From Tetranychus cinnabarinus (lineage: Eukaryota > Arthropoda > Arachnida > Trombidiformes > Tetranychidae), in assembly GCA_022266195.1 (NCBI GenBank), contig WHVY01000003.1:10478001-10542000 (forward strand): 64,000 nucleotides of DNA, in the 5' to 3' direction. The translations under genes were made by a program, and so were the position numbers. Each line of letters opens with the position of its first letter. Position 1 is the first letter of the stretch. This document shows, one piece after another, positions 14,201-27,029 of this stretch. Under the pieces are notes generated by a model. The model ran no database searches. It was given only the letters and a program-made list of their open reading frames with translations, and was not told the origin of the DNA.

Positions 14201-17200
14201 ACATACACTTTATTGATTTACATTTTGTAAGGTTTTAATATTTCATTTCTCAATGTACTTCAAATGATCGATTATTTGCCTTTTCATTTTTCATTTGCCA
14301 TTAAATCATGTAAATAACAGATTGGACATTAATTTAGGACAAATTGAACTTTTGAAGAACAGCTTGAGAATAGAAAAGATCTGGAAAGTTTCATTTCTCA
14401 TTGAATTCAACATTAAATGATTTAATCAATTTCAATTTGATCATTTTACAAACATGAAATATTTATTTCTAGCAAGTCGACAATACAAGAAACTAAAATC
14501 TTTAGCAATATCAAAGTCAATAATTGATGCTAAATTACAATCAAATTGTTACTAATTGTCTTCTCTTCTTTAATTGTATCTTTAATTTGTCTAGAAATTG
14601 TTAATGATCCAAATTTGACTGCAACAGCTAAATTAAAGGAATTGGTTCGACTGGCTGAACTTTGTGTTGATTTAATCAAAGAGAACAACGAATATTATGC
14701 TGAGGTAAGAAAATGATAATTAACTTGTAATTAAAAAGGTTAAAAAGGTGAAAAGTTAATCAATCAATTAATATCAAAGAATGAAACTCTCAATGAATCC
14801 CAGTTGACATGGAACAAGAAAATTTGTCTCTTCTTTTGATTGATTAACTTTAAATGTTAACTGGGTTTAATGGAACCCTTAAAAGGTTGAAACATTTATC
14901 TGTTTAATTGTTAATTGTTGTTGCTCGTTAATTGTGTCTCTTGACTGTAAACCTTTTTTTTCATTTGGCACGGCAATTGTTGTCCTCTCAAACGTATATC
15001 AATGTGCACCAAAAAAAAACAGAAGAAAAAATCGAATCGAAAACATTGTAACAAAATTAACAATCAATCCTCTTGATAATCATCCTTTCTGTTGATCATT
15101 TTCATCATGATATTACCTTTTCCGTTTCACCATCTTTTCCCATCAATCTTTTTTCCTATTCAAAAATGATTCTTCATCAGGCTTTCAGTGGGGTAAGTAA
15201 TTGTTAATCAATGAATTGATCAGTAAACCTTCCAAGTTGCCCGAGTTTACAATTAAAAAGTGAATCTTTATTTTTGACTTTTCTGGTTACATTGGGTAAA
15301 CAAATCTGGTAAATGACATTTACATTGGTATTGGTATTGAGTCAATATATTGTATTACAGATTATTTTCATTGCAAGAGTCCATCTCATTTACATTTATA
15401 GACATCTGAAAATATCATTTTACCGAATTTCTTGATGTTATCTGTGAAATTATTTTGTCTGAATAATCCAACAATTTGTAATCACAATCAATCTTTGATC
15501 ATTTTACTTGAAGGGTAACAGCAAATATTGAAAAATTTATGAACAAGGGAAAAGTGAACAAAAAGCAAACAAAGACTTTTCATTTTCATGTTCATCTCTT
15601 GAGGTTATTTTCCTAGTTTTTCAACTTATTCAGTGACCTTTTTTTTCTCCATTCTCATGTAACTTGAATGATAAAAGTTCAGGTAAATTGGTTCGTGATA
15701 ACCTTCAAAACGATTGACTAAATTTAAAACTCTAGCCTTGCAGCCTTTTACAATATTTATATACAAAATACCAGAAATAGCAATAACATTTGTAAATATT
15801 TCCTTCACTCATCAATAGTTTAACTTGAAAATAAAGATTCATTTTTTCATTTCATTTTACTCTTTGGGCAACTTTAATCAAGAAACAATCAACTAATCAA
15901 AGATACTTACAATTGTTCAATCTTCTTCTTCTCTATTCCAATTTACCCTTTCCATTGCTAACCATTCCTTTGTGGCCAATGCTTAATTATTGTCAATCCT
16001 CTTCTCTCTGTGTCTCCTTAACCTTTTTATTGTAAAACCCATTTTACCCAAAAATATTGTAACCCTTTTGAAATCGCAAAATCTCCTGTTCTTCCCGTAT
16101 TATTGTGCATCATCAAATATCGTTGTCTGTTGCTTGTTGTGCTATCAAATTAAATAGGAGGTCGTAAGTGTCTTGTTTTGTGATGAAAATAGTGCCATTG
16201 CTTAACGTCTTTATTAACCTCTTTTTTTGCGTTTTTTGTTTGTCATTTTTTTCACCCAAAACAAGGCTTTTGCTTGGTTCTCGGATCTTCTAGTTGAACA
16301 TTGTGAGATTTTCTGGTCACTTTTTGCTGTGGATATGAACACCATTCTGGATGAACAGTTACCTGATACATGGGAAAGTTTCCCTCTTTTTCAAGTTCTT
16401 AACAATTATCTGAGAGTTGATGGTAAGAATATTTTCAGATATTTTCAAAATTGAAAGACACTTGAATTGAATTTTAAATTTAACCCAAAAAATGAAAAAG
16501 GCAAAAACTTGATCCTTGCTAACCTAACAGATGATTTGATGAACAGTTGTTCATATCAATTTTATCAATAAAGTTGGAAATGAATTTCTTGAAATCTTGT
16601 TCAGCTCGAAAGCTCAAATTGCTTTTCTCTATTTGAAGTTTAATGTCATAATTAGTTTAGATTGCTTGAAACAGCTCCGATTATTTCATGATTTTTCTAC
16701 AATAATTTCTGGGTTTTTTAGGGAAACTCTTCAGCTTAAATTGTATTCACAATCTTTTTCATTATCAATTTGAGCTGATCATTTAGGATATTTTTGTCAC
16801 AAAAATTTTCTTCATATTTTATTGCCTTTATCTTCATCATCAGCATTACTCAATATCATGTAATTCATCCTCTTCTTCGTTCTGACAATTTCATCTCAAC
16901 ATTTTCTTCTATCTATTGCTTTTTTTATCCAACAATTCACTTCAACTATTTCAATGGCAATTCATCTTGTTTTACTTCTTTTCATTATTTTTCCTATTAC
17001 TATCACTATTCCTTAGTACAGTAATCAATCAAATTGATTGACTTACAATCTAGTTAATTGTGAGTTGATGGTTCAAAATAATTATCATTGGGTTACATTT
17101 TTTCAAAGGTTTTACCAAGTGAACAAAAAGACAACTGTAACCTTTAAAATTTATTTCTGGTATCGGTTTCAGGTGTCTTGATTGTAAATTGATTGTAACT

Positions 17201-20200
17201 ATTATTAATCTGTTTCTTATGTTTGTTCCAGAAAATCTTTGCGGAGGTCGATTCCATTCTCATCTTCGTGATACTTTTGCACCTCAAGTGGTTCGATATG
17301 TTGACTTGATGGAGTCTTCCATCGCTCAAAGTCTCCATAAAGGCTTTGAGAAGGAAAAATGGGATCTCAAAGGGTAAACATTTTTACTTTTAACCCAAAA
17401 AATCGCTTTGTTTTGGATGTTCCATTGACTGTGTAAAGCTCATCATTGTGTTAACTTGCAGTCAGTTAATACATTATTAAGCTCATTTAAGTCCAGTTGA
17501 TTGACTTATTGATCACTATAATTAGGGATCTCAAATTTTTTGGGTTGCCTTGTTGTCATCCTAGCTTTTTGGGTTAACTCAAAAGATGTTTTTTGCTCAT
17601 GTTTGAGTTATCGGTTTTTTGCTTCTTCCCAACTTCAGAGCTGTCATCACCTATTTTTATAGCATTTATTTATCGAGTTGATTTGTTTGATTAAATTGCT
17701 TCTAATTTGAATGAGTAAATTATAATTTAGGAAATTGTTGAAGCTTTGCTCTTATTTGTGGATCGATTTTAATTTTAACGCTTCTATGGTTAAAGAAATG
17801 GTTTAGTCTTCATCTTTTGCTCATAATCTTGTAATTTTCCTGTTCTTTGATGAATTACGTTCAGTTATCTATTTTCATGATTGTTATATAAATATTCTTA
17901 CAATTCTTATTCGTTTCCGATAATCCTTAACACATTTCTATTCTTAACCTTTAATCTGGTTACTTCGTTTTTCCCTCGCTTTATCCATATTTATAAGATA
18001 GGACTGGGATTCATTACACGGATCTTATCAATCAATCATCGTCTTATTTTTGCGCCATTGTTTTTTTTATAGTGAATTAAATTTATTTTTAATTGGTTAT
18101 AACAACATTTATTGGAAAATGTTCTAGTTTTATCATGTTAAATTGATCTTTGGCTGATTATTCTATTAATATGTTAATAAGCTTCCCATTTTGTGATGAA
18201 AAGGTTTAAGTATAATGTCTAGTTTTAATGGAAGCTCGGGTTCATCAATTATCATTGAATGTTATACTATGTTCATGATAGTCTCTTCAAATCAACTGGT
18301 AATCAACTAATCTTAATTTGAACAAACTACTCAATCATTTCTTAATTCATGGAATGACTTAATTTGTGACTTTTATCCTTTTGGTTACTTCATTGTAATT
18401 CTTGAAAAAAGACCCAACCCTTTCTGGTTAATTGGTAAATAGCATGCTAACCTTACCATTTTTGAGTGGTTGCAATCAAGTATTGTGAATAAATTTATTA
18501 AGCAAATCAATTACGGTAAATATTTGAAGCATTTATCTTATTCTTGAGATGATCTTTTTTCGAAGTTCAGTTTGGTGAAAATATCCGAATAAAAAATAGC
18601 TTAAAAGTAGCTTTGTTTTTGTATAATCTTGCTAACATTTTTCTTTGTTTTTATTTCTTTGTAGGATTGTAGGTTGTTCAACATCAGAAGAGTTATTCTG
18701 GAAGTTATCTGCTCTTCAGGATTTTATAAGAGATTTATTCTGGCCTGATGAAGTATTTGCAAACCACTTGGAACAAAGGCTCAAATTAATGGCCTGTGAT
18801 ATGTTAGAGTCATGCTTAAATCGCACCTTGGCTGCCTTTCAAAATTGGGAAAAAAAGGGAACCAGATTTGGTAATCCAACTGATTATATAATCCCATCCG
18901 AAATGTGTGCAATGATTAACGTTGTTCTTGAAACCAAAAACCAGTCACTCAAATTGTGTACATTTGAAAATGGCGATGTCGTAAGTAATTCACTTGACCC
19001 AAATCAGAATATAAAACATCAGGTTGATTCAGACAACTAAGATTTTTTCACCTCTCCTAGAAACATTACCATCTCTATCTATTTACAAGTTTGTGACGAT
19101 TAGCAAGTTTAATTTGATCAAATATTGTTTCAAACATTTTTAGACTTTAAAATTGGTCTTTTAAACCCAAATTTGAGGTTTGTTTATGAATTTGATAAAA
19201 AAAAATAACAATATACAGTATACTGTACAATGCTTCAATAAGCAAACAAGAAAAAGCTTATTTTGCTTGAATCAACTTGATAAGTGAATTTTCATGTAAA
19301 ATAAAAACCGCTTATTATTAACCCTGACTATTCTTGTCCATTATTATAGCATCAATATCACAGTAAAATTGATCAATTGGTAGACAAAGCTGTAATTGAA
19401 ATGCAAACAGGAATAATTGCCAAGGTAAGTTAATATCCAAACGTCGTTTTAGTTAGCTAATGATAATTTTGTCTCAATTTTCACAGTTAACCGGAATTTT
19501 GGAAGCGACTTTGAGTAAATTATCGCGATATGATGAAGGAACCTTTTTCGCCCCAATATTAACCATAACTGTGAGTTGGATACAAACATTGCATAGCATC
19601 GATCACTTGAGATATTTTGACAAAAGTCAATGTTGACTGATTGATTGATAACAACAGTTAATGTTTTAGGCTACTGGGCCTTAGAACAATTAAAGTCATC
19701 TTTAGGATTCACTGAATAGGATAATGCAAATCGATCAAACCTAAAACATTATACACCAAGATCCAGGGAGAGGTTTCATTCATTTCCTTATGAACAAATA
19801 AGTTTGTTGATAAATTTTTGGTTTCTTCATTTTATTTTCTCCTTTTTCTCATCCAATTTCACAAATTAGGATTAGAGTCACGTAACATTTTTATCATGTT
19901 TGCTCAAGAAATCATATGGACCAAGATTCAATCCTTTTCTTACTCTATGACCATCATTAATTTATTCACGAGGCGAATTCCTTCTCTTGTATTCATTACA
20001 TTTTCATTTTGAAAATATTCTCAAATGAAAGGTGAAAAAAGATGAACATGAAATAACCTGTTTACAGTATACCTGCATATTATCATTATTATTATCATCA
20101 TTATGATTACTTTATAATATTGTGTTTTCCTTAGGCCTTAAAGTTTATGGAATATAACCTGAGAACTACATTTTTATTATCTTCCTTGGTTAGTTTATTT

Positions 20201-22314
20201 TCACTGGCAAAAATTTAATATATAATACCATTTACCCATTTTTGATGTTGCTTGAGCAAACATGTAATATTAAAAAAAATTTACTCCTGGTTTTACTTTA
20301 AGCTGGCTCTTGAAACTGAAGCTGATTCCATAATCAGAAACTATACCTTAAAACTGAATATATTTTCATGAAAATCAGCATAAATATCATAAGAAATTGT
20401 ATTATTACAATTACTTGCTCTACAATCTACTTGTACAATTCAATGGTCAATTGTTTATTTACTTCTGCAAATAAGGATTAGCTTTGAGTTTCCTTCAATT
20501 TTGCTTTGAATTTTCCTCATTAATGTTCATTCTTCAAGAAAGATAATTATTCTTTGATTATGTTAATGTCTATTCTTTTCCGCAGAATGAATTAACCATA
20601 AAATCAACAAGCTTAGTAGATACCATTCCATCCAATCATATTCAAACCATAAGATCAACTTTTCAAATCCTTTCCTTGACTTCTTTTCGTTGTTTACCTC
20701 TTTTTACTGGTTAATTTGTTGCCATCTTTAAATTTCTGTTAATTCCATTGAGATGCAGGATTATTTTCTAACATGATGATAATCTGTTTCCAAAATGGGA
20801 ATTTAAATTGAAATTTTGAATCTTCAGCTAATTTTATCTTTACTATTGAAATACTTATTATTTTACCAATAGATGGCTCCCTGTATTGTCAAATCTCGAG
20901 ATGAAAATTTTTTAGACAATCTTAATGGATCTCAAACTTGACTTTCTTTGCAAATTTAATTTACTTTGTTAATCTGTTTTGTATTGTTCGATGGGCTAAT
21001 TAATTATTTTCATCTTTTTTCCTTTACTTTAATTAACAGTATAAACAAGGAGTCTCGAGCAGTGGCAAAGAAATTGGCAAATCTTATGTTAACTTTGTGC
21101 GTAACAATTTAGAGCAATTACGTCAAAAGATTGCAGATGAGTTATGGGTTTTACATGTTCTTGAGGTAAGTCTATTGTTTTGTTTTTTCCTACTTTCTAT
21201 TGATAAAAAAGTAATTATTTTAATAAATTCAGTCAACCATGTGTATATTCATTTAATGTGTTGATGTAATTTACAGTCTGTCCAGTTGATTAATACGTGA
21301 ATCCATGAAGTAATAATTTTATCTTTTATGCCTTTTTCTTCCTTTCCACATCTATTCACCTTTCTCTGTCTTTTCCCTCCATTTTTATGCACTTTGTTTT
21401 GGTATCACTTTGTTTATACAAATCGATAGCAATGGTATACTAACCAGATTAATATGATTTGTTCCTGGCTTTCCGAAAGGATTGACCATGGATTACATTC
21501 TGTTCAATTGTCAGCTTTGTCCAATATTGTAAAGGTAAATATTAACATATCACCTTCAAAGGTTCTAACTAAAGGATGCTTCAAATAAGTTGTCACAAAA
21601 GCAGAAACCTAAATGAGCTCCATTGGCTCTAGAAAAACAATCACATAGATAATAGATTCGAGCAAACAAGACCTTATATTGAGACATTTTAATGGTTTAT
21701 TATTTAATTGAAATGAGAGTTGAAACTCAATAGACGTTGTTGTTTTCTAGTATTGTATATCTAATTGTGTGCCAATGACGCTCATCTAGTCTTCCGTTTC
21801 GCGACAACTCAATTGAAACACGCTAAATATATTTTCATTCCTCTTATTCTCGCTTTTTCTTATTTCCATTTCCTCTAGAAAATGTATTCAGATTTTGAGC
21901 TTCAAGGTTTTGAAGAAGACAAGGTAAATTCTAAAAATTATCAAACTGTTATTGCTCGTATTCAAATGGAAGAAGCTGCCGCATCGGTCAACAATGAAGG
22001 TGTCCGAGAAGATGATGATTCGTGAGTAAATATCAGTTCTTTTCTTAATAAATATTGCTTTAATTCAATTTGCTAATTGTTTTCAATTTATTCAACATTT
22101 ATGTAGGGAAATGGCCAATGGGAGCCAAGCAACATCAGCTCGTCGGGTATCAACAATGTCTCGTGGTGATTCAGACCCAGATGGTTCATATGTTAGTCGA
22201 ATCCAAAATGCAACATCCAACGTAATGGGTAGAATCGGCGGTATCGGAAGAATTACTGGCAACTTAAGTGGTAACATTGCTACTAAATTTGGTGGGGGTT
22301 TCATGAAATTTTAA
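2259..22314 (+). CDS. Cadps: CAPS/Cadps, calcium-dependent secretion activator (3' part, spliced)
   Basis: CAPS primes dense-core vesicles for Ca2+-triggered exocytosis by binding PI(4,5)P2 and syntaxin/SNAREs at the plasma membrane. The exons I place are 2259-2339, 2638-2807, 12245-12457, 12741-14011, 14595-14704, 16266-16422, 17232-17373, 18665-18980, 19350-19424, 19487-19570, 21040-21165, 21430-21534, 21879-22021 and 22107-22314. All have GT-AG borders and compatible phases, giving about 1,066 codons. Family hallmarks occur in order: DEQAAAIRRELDGR, LSKTDVVLQF and RIVYCTMEVEG (C2-like region), a PH domain (GVWKKWKKRYYALVQVSQYT to LWVMALYRATG), then the MUN/MHD region with [63 protein letters not shown] and LSRYDEG. 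Relative to my memory of human CAPS, there are extra residues between HVHGN and RPDGIGTVTVEEK, and the C-terminus is Gly-rich rather than acidic. The N-terminal ~280 residues lie outside the window. Identification is secure; small exons could be missed. Confidence 0.95.
2808..12244 (+). other. 9.4-kb CAPS intron
   Basis: The donor follows the codon fragment AATCACAG at 2807 and the acceptor ends at 12244. The phases (2 then 1) join cleanly to restore an Arg codon and continue into the region before LSKTDVVLQF. This is by far the longest intron placed in the window. Apart from the insertion-like island at 8.1-8.85 kb it holds AT-rich sequence with many T-rich/TTTTCATC-like degenerate runs, and no coding exon I can support. 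A small exon-like stretch at 3201-3228 is discussed under rejected items. Confidence 0.75.
8111..8845. mobile_element. Insertion-like structured island with imperfect terminal inverted repeats
   Basis: Inside the large CAPS intron, about 730 bases look unlike their surroundings: higher GC, many CG dinucleotides and several hairpins. The edges carry an imperfect inverted repeat. CACATTTGAATACAA at 8123-8137 matches the reverse complement of the stretch around 8815-8832, with similarity spreading a few bases outward. Internal hairpins include AACCTTGT..ACAAGGTT at 8448-8481, nested within GATCGAAGTGT/ACACTTCGAT at about 8409-8500, and AGCAACC-C-GGTTGCT near 8603-8617. There is no long open frame and no transposase. 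It could be a MITE-like non-autonomous DNA element or a solo LTR; I could not identify a target-site duplication. The boundaries are approximate. Confidence 0.45.
15181..15192 (+). other. Candidate 12-nt CAPS microexon
   Basis: A 12-base stretch, GCTTTCAGTGGG, is flanked by an AG acceptor (tcttcatcag) and a consensus donor (gtaagtaa). It lies in the intron between the exon ending ...EYYAE (14704) and the exon starting AFAWF (16266), which already join in phase 0. Being a multiple of three, it would insert Ala-Phe-Ser-Gly without shifting the frame. There is no transcript support, and the resemblance of AFSG to the following AFAW could be coincidence. Confidence 0.3.
16158..16163 (+). other. 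Candidate 6-nt CAPS microexon
   Basis: The six bases GAGGTC sit between an AG acceptor (aaattaaatag) and a consensus donor (gtaagtgt) in the same intron as the 12-nt candidate. They would add Glu-Val in frame before AFAWF. Six-base exons are rare and such a pattern can arise by chance, so this is only a hypothesis. Confidence 0.18.
20135..20188 (+). other. Candidate 54-nt CAPS cassette exon
   Basis: This open, phase-0 stretch lies between ttccttag and the weak donor gttagt, in the intron separating the exon ending ...ILTIT (19570) from the one starting YKQGV (21040). It encodes ALKFMEY followed by a hydrophobic run. In vertebrate CAPS about six residues (VKAASK) lie at this junction and are absent from the direct join, so an alternative or extra exon is plausible. 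The similarity is weak; it may simply be intron. Confidence 0.25.
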
Positions 22315-23654
22315 TGTTTGTTCAAATTAATATGGATGGAATCAATTTTCACATTTTTCGTCTCTAAGACACCCTATCAGCTCTAAATACTCAATTATCT
22401 TGGTGACCCAAAACTATTTCAATATCAGATTTGATGAGTTGAAATTGAATGGCTGGAAACCATTCCAATGTACTTAGTTTGTACATTAATGTTCAAGTTT
22501 TAATATTGGAATTCCTTCAACTATATATATATATTACGTTATCAAATTTACGTTATTTGTTCTCTTGTTGTTTGATTCTTTTTTCACCGTTAATCATCTT
22601 GAATAATATAGCATTTAACTCATAGATAACATCTACTTAATTTTTGGATAAACAAAGATTACAATCTGCCTCATAACCTGATCTCATGGAGTAAATGAAA
22701 AAGAAACAAAATATCTTCAAAATGGATAATTTTCTTCGCCATGATGGCTTATTTTCGAGTCATATATTTTGATCCTCCAAACTCTTTTGGGAACAACAAA
22801 TTCAAGAAATTATTTATTAATTGTTCATCATATATTTGCATATGACGTGCTCTTTTCAAGGAAAGGAAAACATCTATAGTCTATTAATACTGTAAAAATT
22901 ATATTCAACAGTAAATTGTTGGAAAATCTGTCAACAATAATCAGCTTTAAATTGACTCAATGAAATTGAAAACCTGTGAAGCTGTTTAACTGACTATTTG
23001 TTTACATCAATTTTCAGATCAACAGCAAGCCTAAATTTGGTTAGTGAAACGGCCTGACCAACCCTATCAACATAACCATGATAACTTAACATATAACATT
23101 TTTTGTCGATTGTGATCATTCTATCTGTCACATATAAACATTCCTCTCAAAATTGGTCATCTATTCATATAAACATATACTTTCAACTGTAAATTGGAAA
23201 CATGAAACTGGTCATTTTCAAGTGAAAAAGTATATTTAAAGACAACATCTAATAGGAAATTGGAACAACTTAAACAATTATTTTCAACCAATGTTGAGCA
23301 AAATATCAAATCCATCCTCAAATTATATCAAATTATATCAGAAATTCTTGCAAATTATAAATTGTTCGTTTTGTTATAAAGAAAATGTATCAAAATGTTT
23401 GCAACAATCAAGCAAACAAAGACTACCTTCCAGACCTTTAGCATCATTTATGTAATATCTTGAGTTTACTCTTTAATGCATTTAATTGTAAATATCAATA
23501 CAGAATCGCACCTCAGTATTGGAAGCAATATTTTTTCCTCTGTAAAATTCAATTGAACTTAACTAATAAAATTAATTTAATTCATTACATCTTTGATCAT
23601 TTTTTTCATTCCCTTTTAAGAAATGTTAACATGTTTAATGTTATTAAGGGTTGA
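22315..23654. other. CAPS 3' flank and intergenic sequence
   Basis: These bases follow the CAPS stop codon. The first few hundred are probably 3' UTR, although no clear AATAAA was pinned to an end. A (TA)n run sits near 22522-22535 and an 11-mer (aaattatatca) is doubled near 23320-23340. No gene is seen; the short frame 23460-23654 has no family features. Confidence 0.5.
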
Positions 23655-26600
23655 CACTAAAAAAGCACAATAAACACAATTATAGCATCGAAGCACACAG
23701 TGAAACAAATGATCAAAACGGGTAAAAACTAATTTTTTTTAAATTTAGACTCTGTTAGTTTGTAGAGACACAGAAACTGAGTCCATTTGTGGGCTTCAAA
23801 AGTTTCTCTGATGAAAATTGATCGAACAAATCAAAGTCAAAGTTGAAACTTCGATTGCTTTTTGTAAAACGATCCGACCAGATTTTTTCATGAAACTCAT
23901 TTTCTCTAATGTAACTTTTGCTTGCCAACGAAAAAAGGCACTCATTTTGTGAAATAGAGCCTTTCTTTATCTGTGAAACAAATTAATTCGATTTTTATTT
24001 AAACCGATCGCTTTCTGTGACCATAAGAGTTAGAAAGCTGGAACTTATCATTTGTGCATAAAAACTTTTGGTTCAATTTATGGTTCAAATACTTTTTTCA
24101 ATTCATCAATAGTTTTCTTGATTTTGGCCAATGGTCTAAAAACTTTGAACCTCGATATTTCGAGAATGGCATCATCTACAATCATAATTCTTGCACTTAT
24201 TTAATTCTTTACTGACTAAAAATTCAATTCAATTCAATTACTTTTCATTGGTGTATTTATGGCATGATGTTTGGGTTGTAAATGAACGAGTAACAACTTA
24301 TTTAACAAAACAAACTCATATCAACCCATTTCTTGGTGAATAAACCAATTTTCTGGTTAGACTTTCATTTATAATGCAAAGAGTGCTGCCAAAGACTAGA
24401 GCATTTGAGGCAAAAGTTGAGGCTTTATAGACACATTAAACCTGAGTCTATTGACACTATTAAATGCTTCGTCCGATAGATATTTTTGGAGATAATCGAG
24501 GTCAAAGTTAAAACTTCGATCGCCTTTTACACAATTATGGAGGCAGATCCTTTCATAAAACTCATTTCACTTATGTAGCTTTTCATGAACAACCAGAAAA
24601 TGGTCTTATTTTGAGAGTTAGAACTTTTATTTTTCGTTAAAACAGGTTAGTTCAATTTTTAGTGAAACCGACCGCATCTTGTGACCAAATGATTTAAAGA
24701 GCTGAAACTTATTCTTTGTTCATAAAAATTGTTTGCTAACATCATTAATCAAATATTTTTTTCAATTTAGTAACAGTTCTTATTATTTTGGCCATTAGAC
24801 TAAAAACTTTGCGACTCGATATCTCGAGAATCGCATCACATAAAATCATCATTTTTTCACCAATTTAATTCCTTACTAATTGCTGATTCAATTCCATTCG
24901 ATAAATTTCCATTAACGCATTCTGATCTTGATATTTGGGTTGTAAATGCACGGAAAACAACTTATTTCTTAAAACAAAGCTCAACTAAACCCATTTCTTG
25001 CTAAATAAACCAATTTTCTGGTTAAACTAACAACTCAAATACAAAAAGAACTACTAAAGGCCCGAACATCTGGCTTAAGAGCTGAGACTTGGTTAGTTTG
25101 TAGGTACATAAAAACTTAGTTCATTGGTACATTCAAATGCTTCATCCGATGGCCGGTTTTCGAGATAATTGAGGTCAAAGTTAAAACTTCGATCGCCTTT
25201 TCTCCACCTATGGAAGTAGATTTTTTCACGAAACTTATTTTACTGATGTGTCTTTCGGTTACCGAACAGAAAATGGGCTTATTTTGAGGAATGAGCCTTT
25301 CTTTTTCCTTAAAACAGATCAATGCCAATTTTCAATTAAATCGATCGCTTTCTGTGACAATAAGAGTTAAAGAGCTGAAGCTCATTATTTGTCCATAAAA
25401 ATTGCTTTCTTACATCATGCATTGAATAATTTCATCAATTCAGCAACAGTTCTCTTGATTTTGGCCTTTGGTTTAAAAACTTTGAACCTCGATATTTCGA
25501 GAATGGCATCATCTACAATTTTCATTCTTTCCCTAAACATTAGATTTTATTATGGGCTGTAACAACATATGACTGAATATCCGATAAAATTTGAGTTAAT
25601 TCATTTATTAATAAAGATCCTTCTAACAATTAAGACTTGTGTTCAACTTTATAAACCAAGTCTCAAATCTGACAACCTAAGTAATGCGGTGCTATAACTT
25701 TTTTCGTGGAATCTTGAATGCTTTTTCATTTCAATGCATTATAGCCCATGCTGAATTCTAATGCTAGGTGAAAGAATATTGGATGTAAGCACTATCATTC
25801 TCTAAATATCGAGGTTCAAAGTTTAAAGGGTAATGGCCAAAATCACGAGAACTGTTGATGGATTGATAAAATTATTCAATCCTTGATGTAAGCCACCAAT
25901 TTTTATGGACAAATAATGAGTTTCAGCTCTCTAACTCTTATGGTCGCAAAATGATGTCGGTTTGATTGAAATTTCAATTCGATCTGTTGCACGCAAAAAG
26001 AAAATGTCATTTCTCAGAATAAGACCATTTTCTGGTTGGTCATCAAAAGTAACAGCAGAAAAATAAGATTTATGAAAAAATCTGCTTCCATAACTAAGCT
26101 TTAACCAGAAGTTTTATCTTTGACCTCGATTATCTCGATATCTGTCGATTGGATGAAGCATTCAAAGTACCAATGGGTACAGTTTTCATGTCCTGACAAA
26201 CTCGACGAGTCTCAGCTATTTACAGCAATTTTCGAGCCTTTAGCAGGACTTTTTGCATATCATTTGTTAGTTTTACCACAAAATTGGTTTATGCACCAAG
26301 AGATGGGTTTAAAAGAGTTTAGTTTGTTGTACATTTAATACCCAAACATCATGCCATAAATGCGCTAATGGCGAGTATTTAAACTGAATTAGGTTATTAA
26401 TTAGTAAAGAATTGAATTAAGCAAAGAATGATGACTTTAAGTGCTACCATTCTCGAACTATCGAGGCATAAAGTTTTAAGACCAATGGCCAAAATCAAGA
26501 AAACTATTGATGAATTGAAAAAAGTATTTAAGCCATAATGTGTACCTAAAGTTTTTATGTACAAATGATAAGTTCCAGCTCTCTAACTCTTATGGTCACA

Positions 26601-27026
26601 GAAAGCGATCGGTTTAAATAAAAATCGAACTAATTTGTTTCACAGAAAAAGAAAGGCTCTATTTCACGAAATAAGTGCCTTTTTTCGTTAGCCAGCAAAA
26701 GTTACATAAGAAAAATGAGTTTCTCGAAAAAAACTGTCGCACACAGTTGTACAAAAAGCAATCGAAGTTTCAATTTGTACCTCGATTTTTTCGAAAACTT
26801 TTCATCTGAGAAACTTTTGAAGCGCACAAATGGACTCAGTTTATATGTCTCTACAAACTAACAGAGTCTAAATTTAAAATAAATTTGTTTTTACCCGTTT
26901 TTGCCACATTTGTTTCAATTTGTGCATCAATGTTATAATTGTGTTTTATTTGGTGTTATTAGAAATAACCTATGCATTACAACTTTTGTATTCTCGGCTG
27001 TTTCGTGTCAGAAAAACTAAACTTAA
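23655..27026. repeat. Long inverted-repeat (foldback) element built of ~665-bp subunits
   Basis: The left arm (about 23,655-25,540) carries three diverged direct copies of a ~665-base unit: the landmark GTCAAAGTT(A/G)AAACTTCGAT occurs at about 23,836, 24,501 and 25,173. A spacer (25,541-25,790) whose ends are themselves inverted copies (TTAGATTTTATTATGGGCTG against its rough complement) leads into the right arm, where the same units run in reverse (about 25,790-27,026). The outer parts match each other: CAAAACGGGTAAAAAC near 23,718 and its complement near 26,890, both next to the sequence GACTCTGTTAGTTTGTAGAG. The right end carries the terminal motif CCGAGAATACAA (complement, 26,988-26,999) also found at the ends of the 61-64 kb element. 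No protein-coding frame is credible, so it would be non-autonomous. Confidence 0.85.
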
Positions 27027-27029
27027 ACA

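Noticed and set aside
18981..19040. Continuation of the CAPS exon frame past 18,980 to a stop at 19,040
   Set aside because: A perfect donor (gtaagt) follows GATGTC and the next exon (HQYHSKIDQ) continues the family alignment; the extension is intron.
19212..19225. Perfect 14-bp palindrome TACAGTATACTGTA in a CAPS intron
   Set aside because: Palindromes of this size are expected by chance in AT-rich DNA and nothing around it suggests a site.
25116..25328. Open frame on the minus strand with a near-identical partner at 62,362-62,574 (both ending in HRMKHLNVPMN)
   Set aside because: The frames lie in the same part of the repeat unit; their similarity follows from DNA repeat similarity. Other units carry stops and shifts, and no domain is recognisable.
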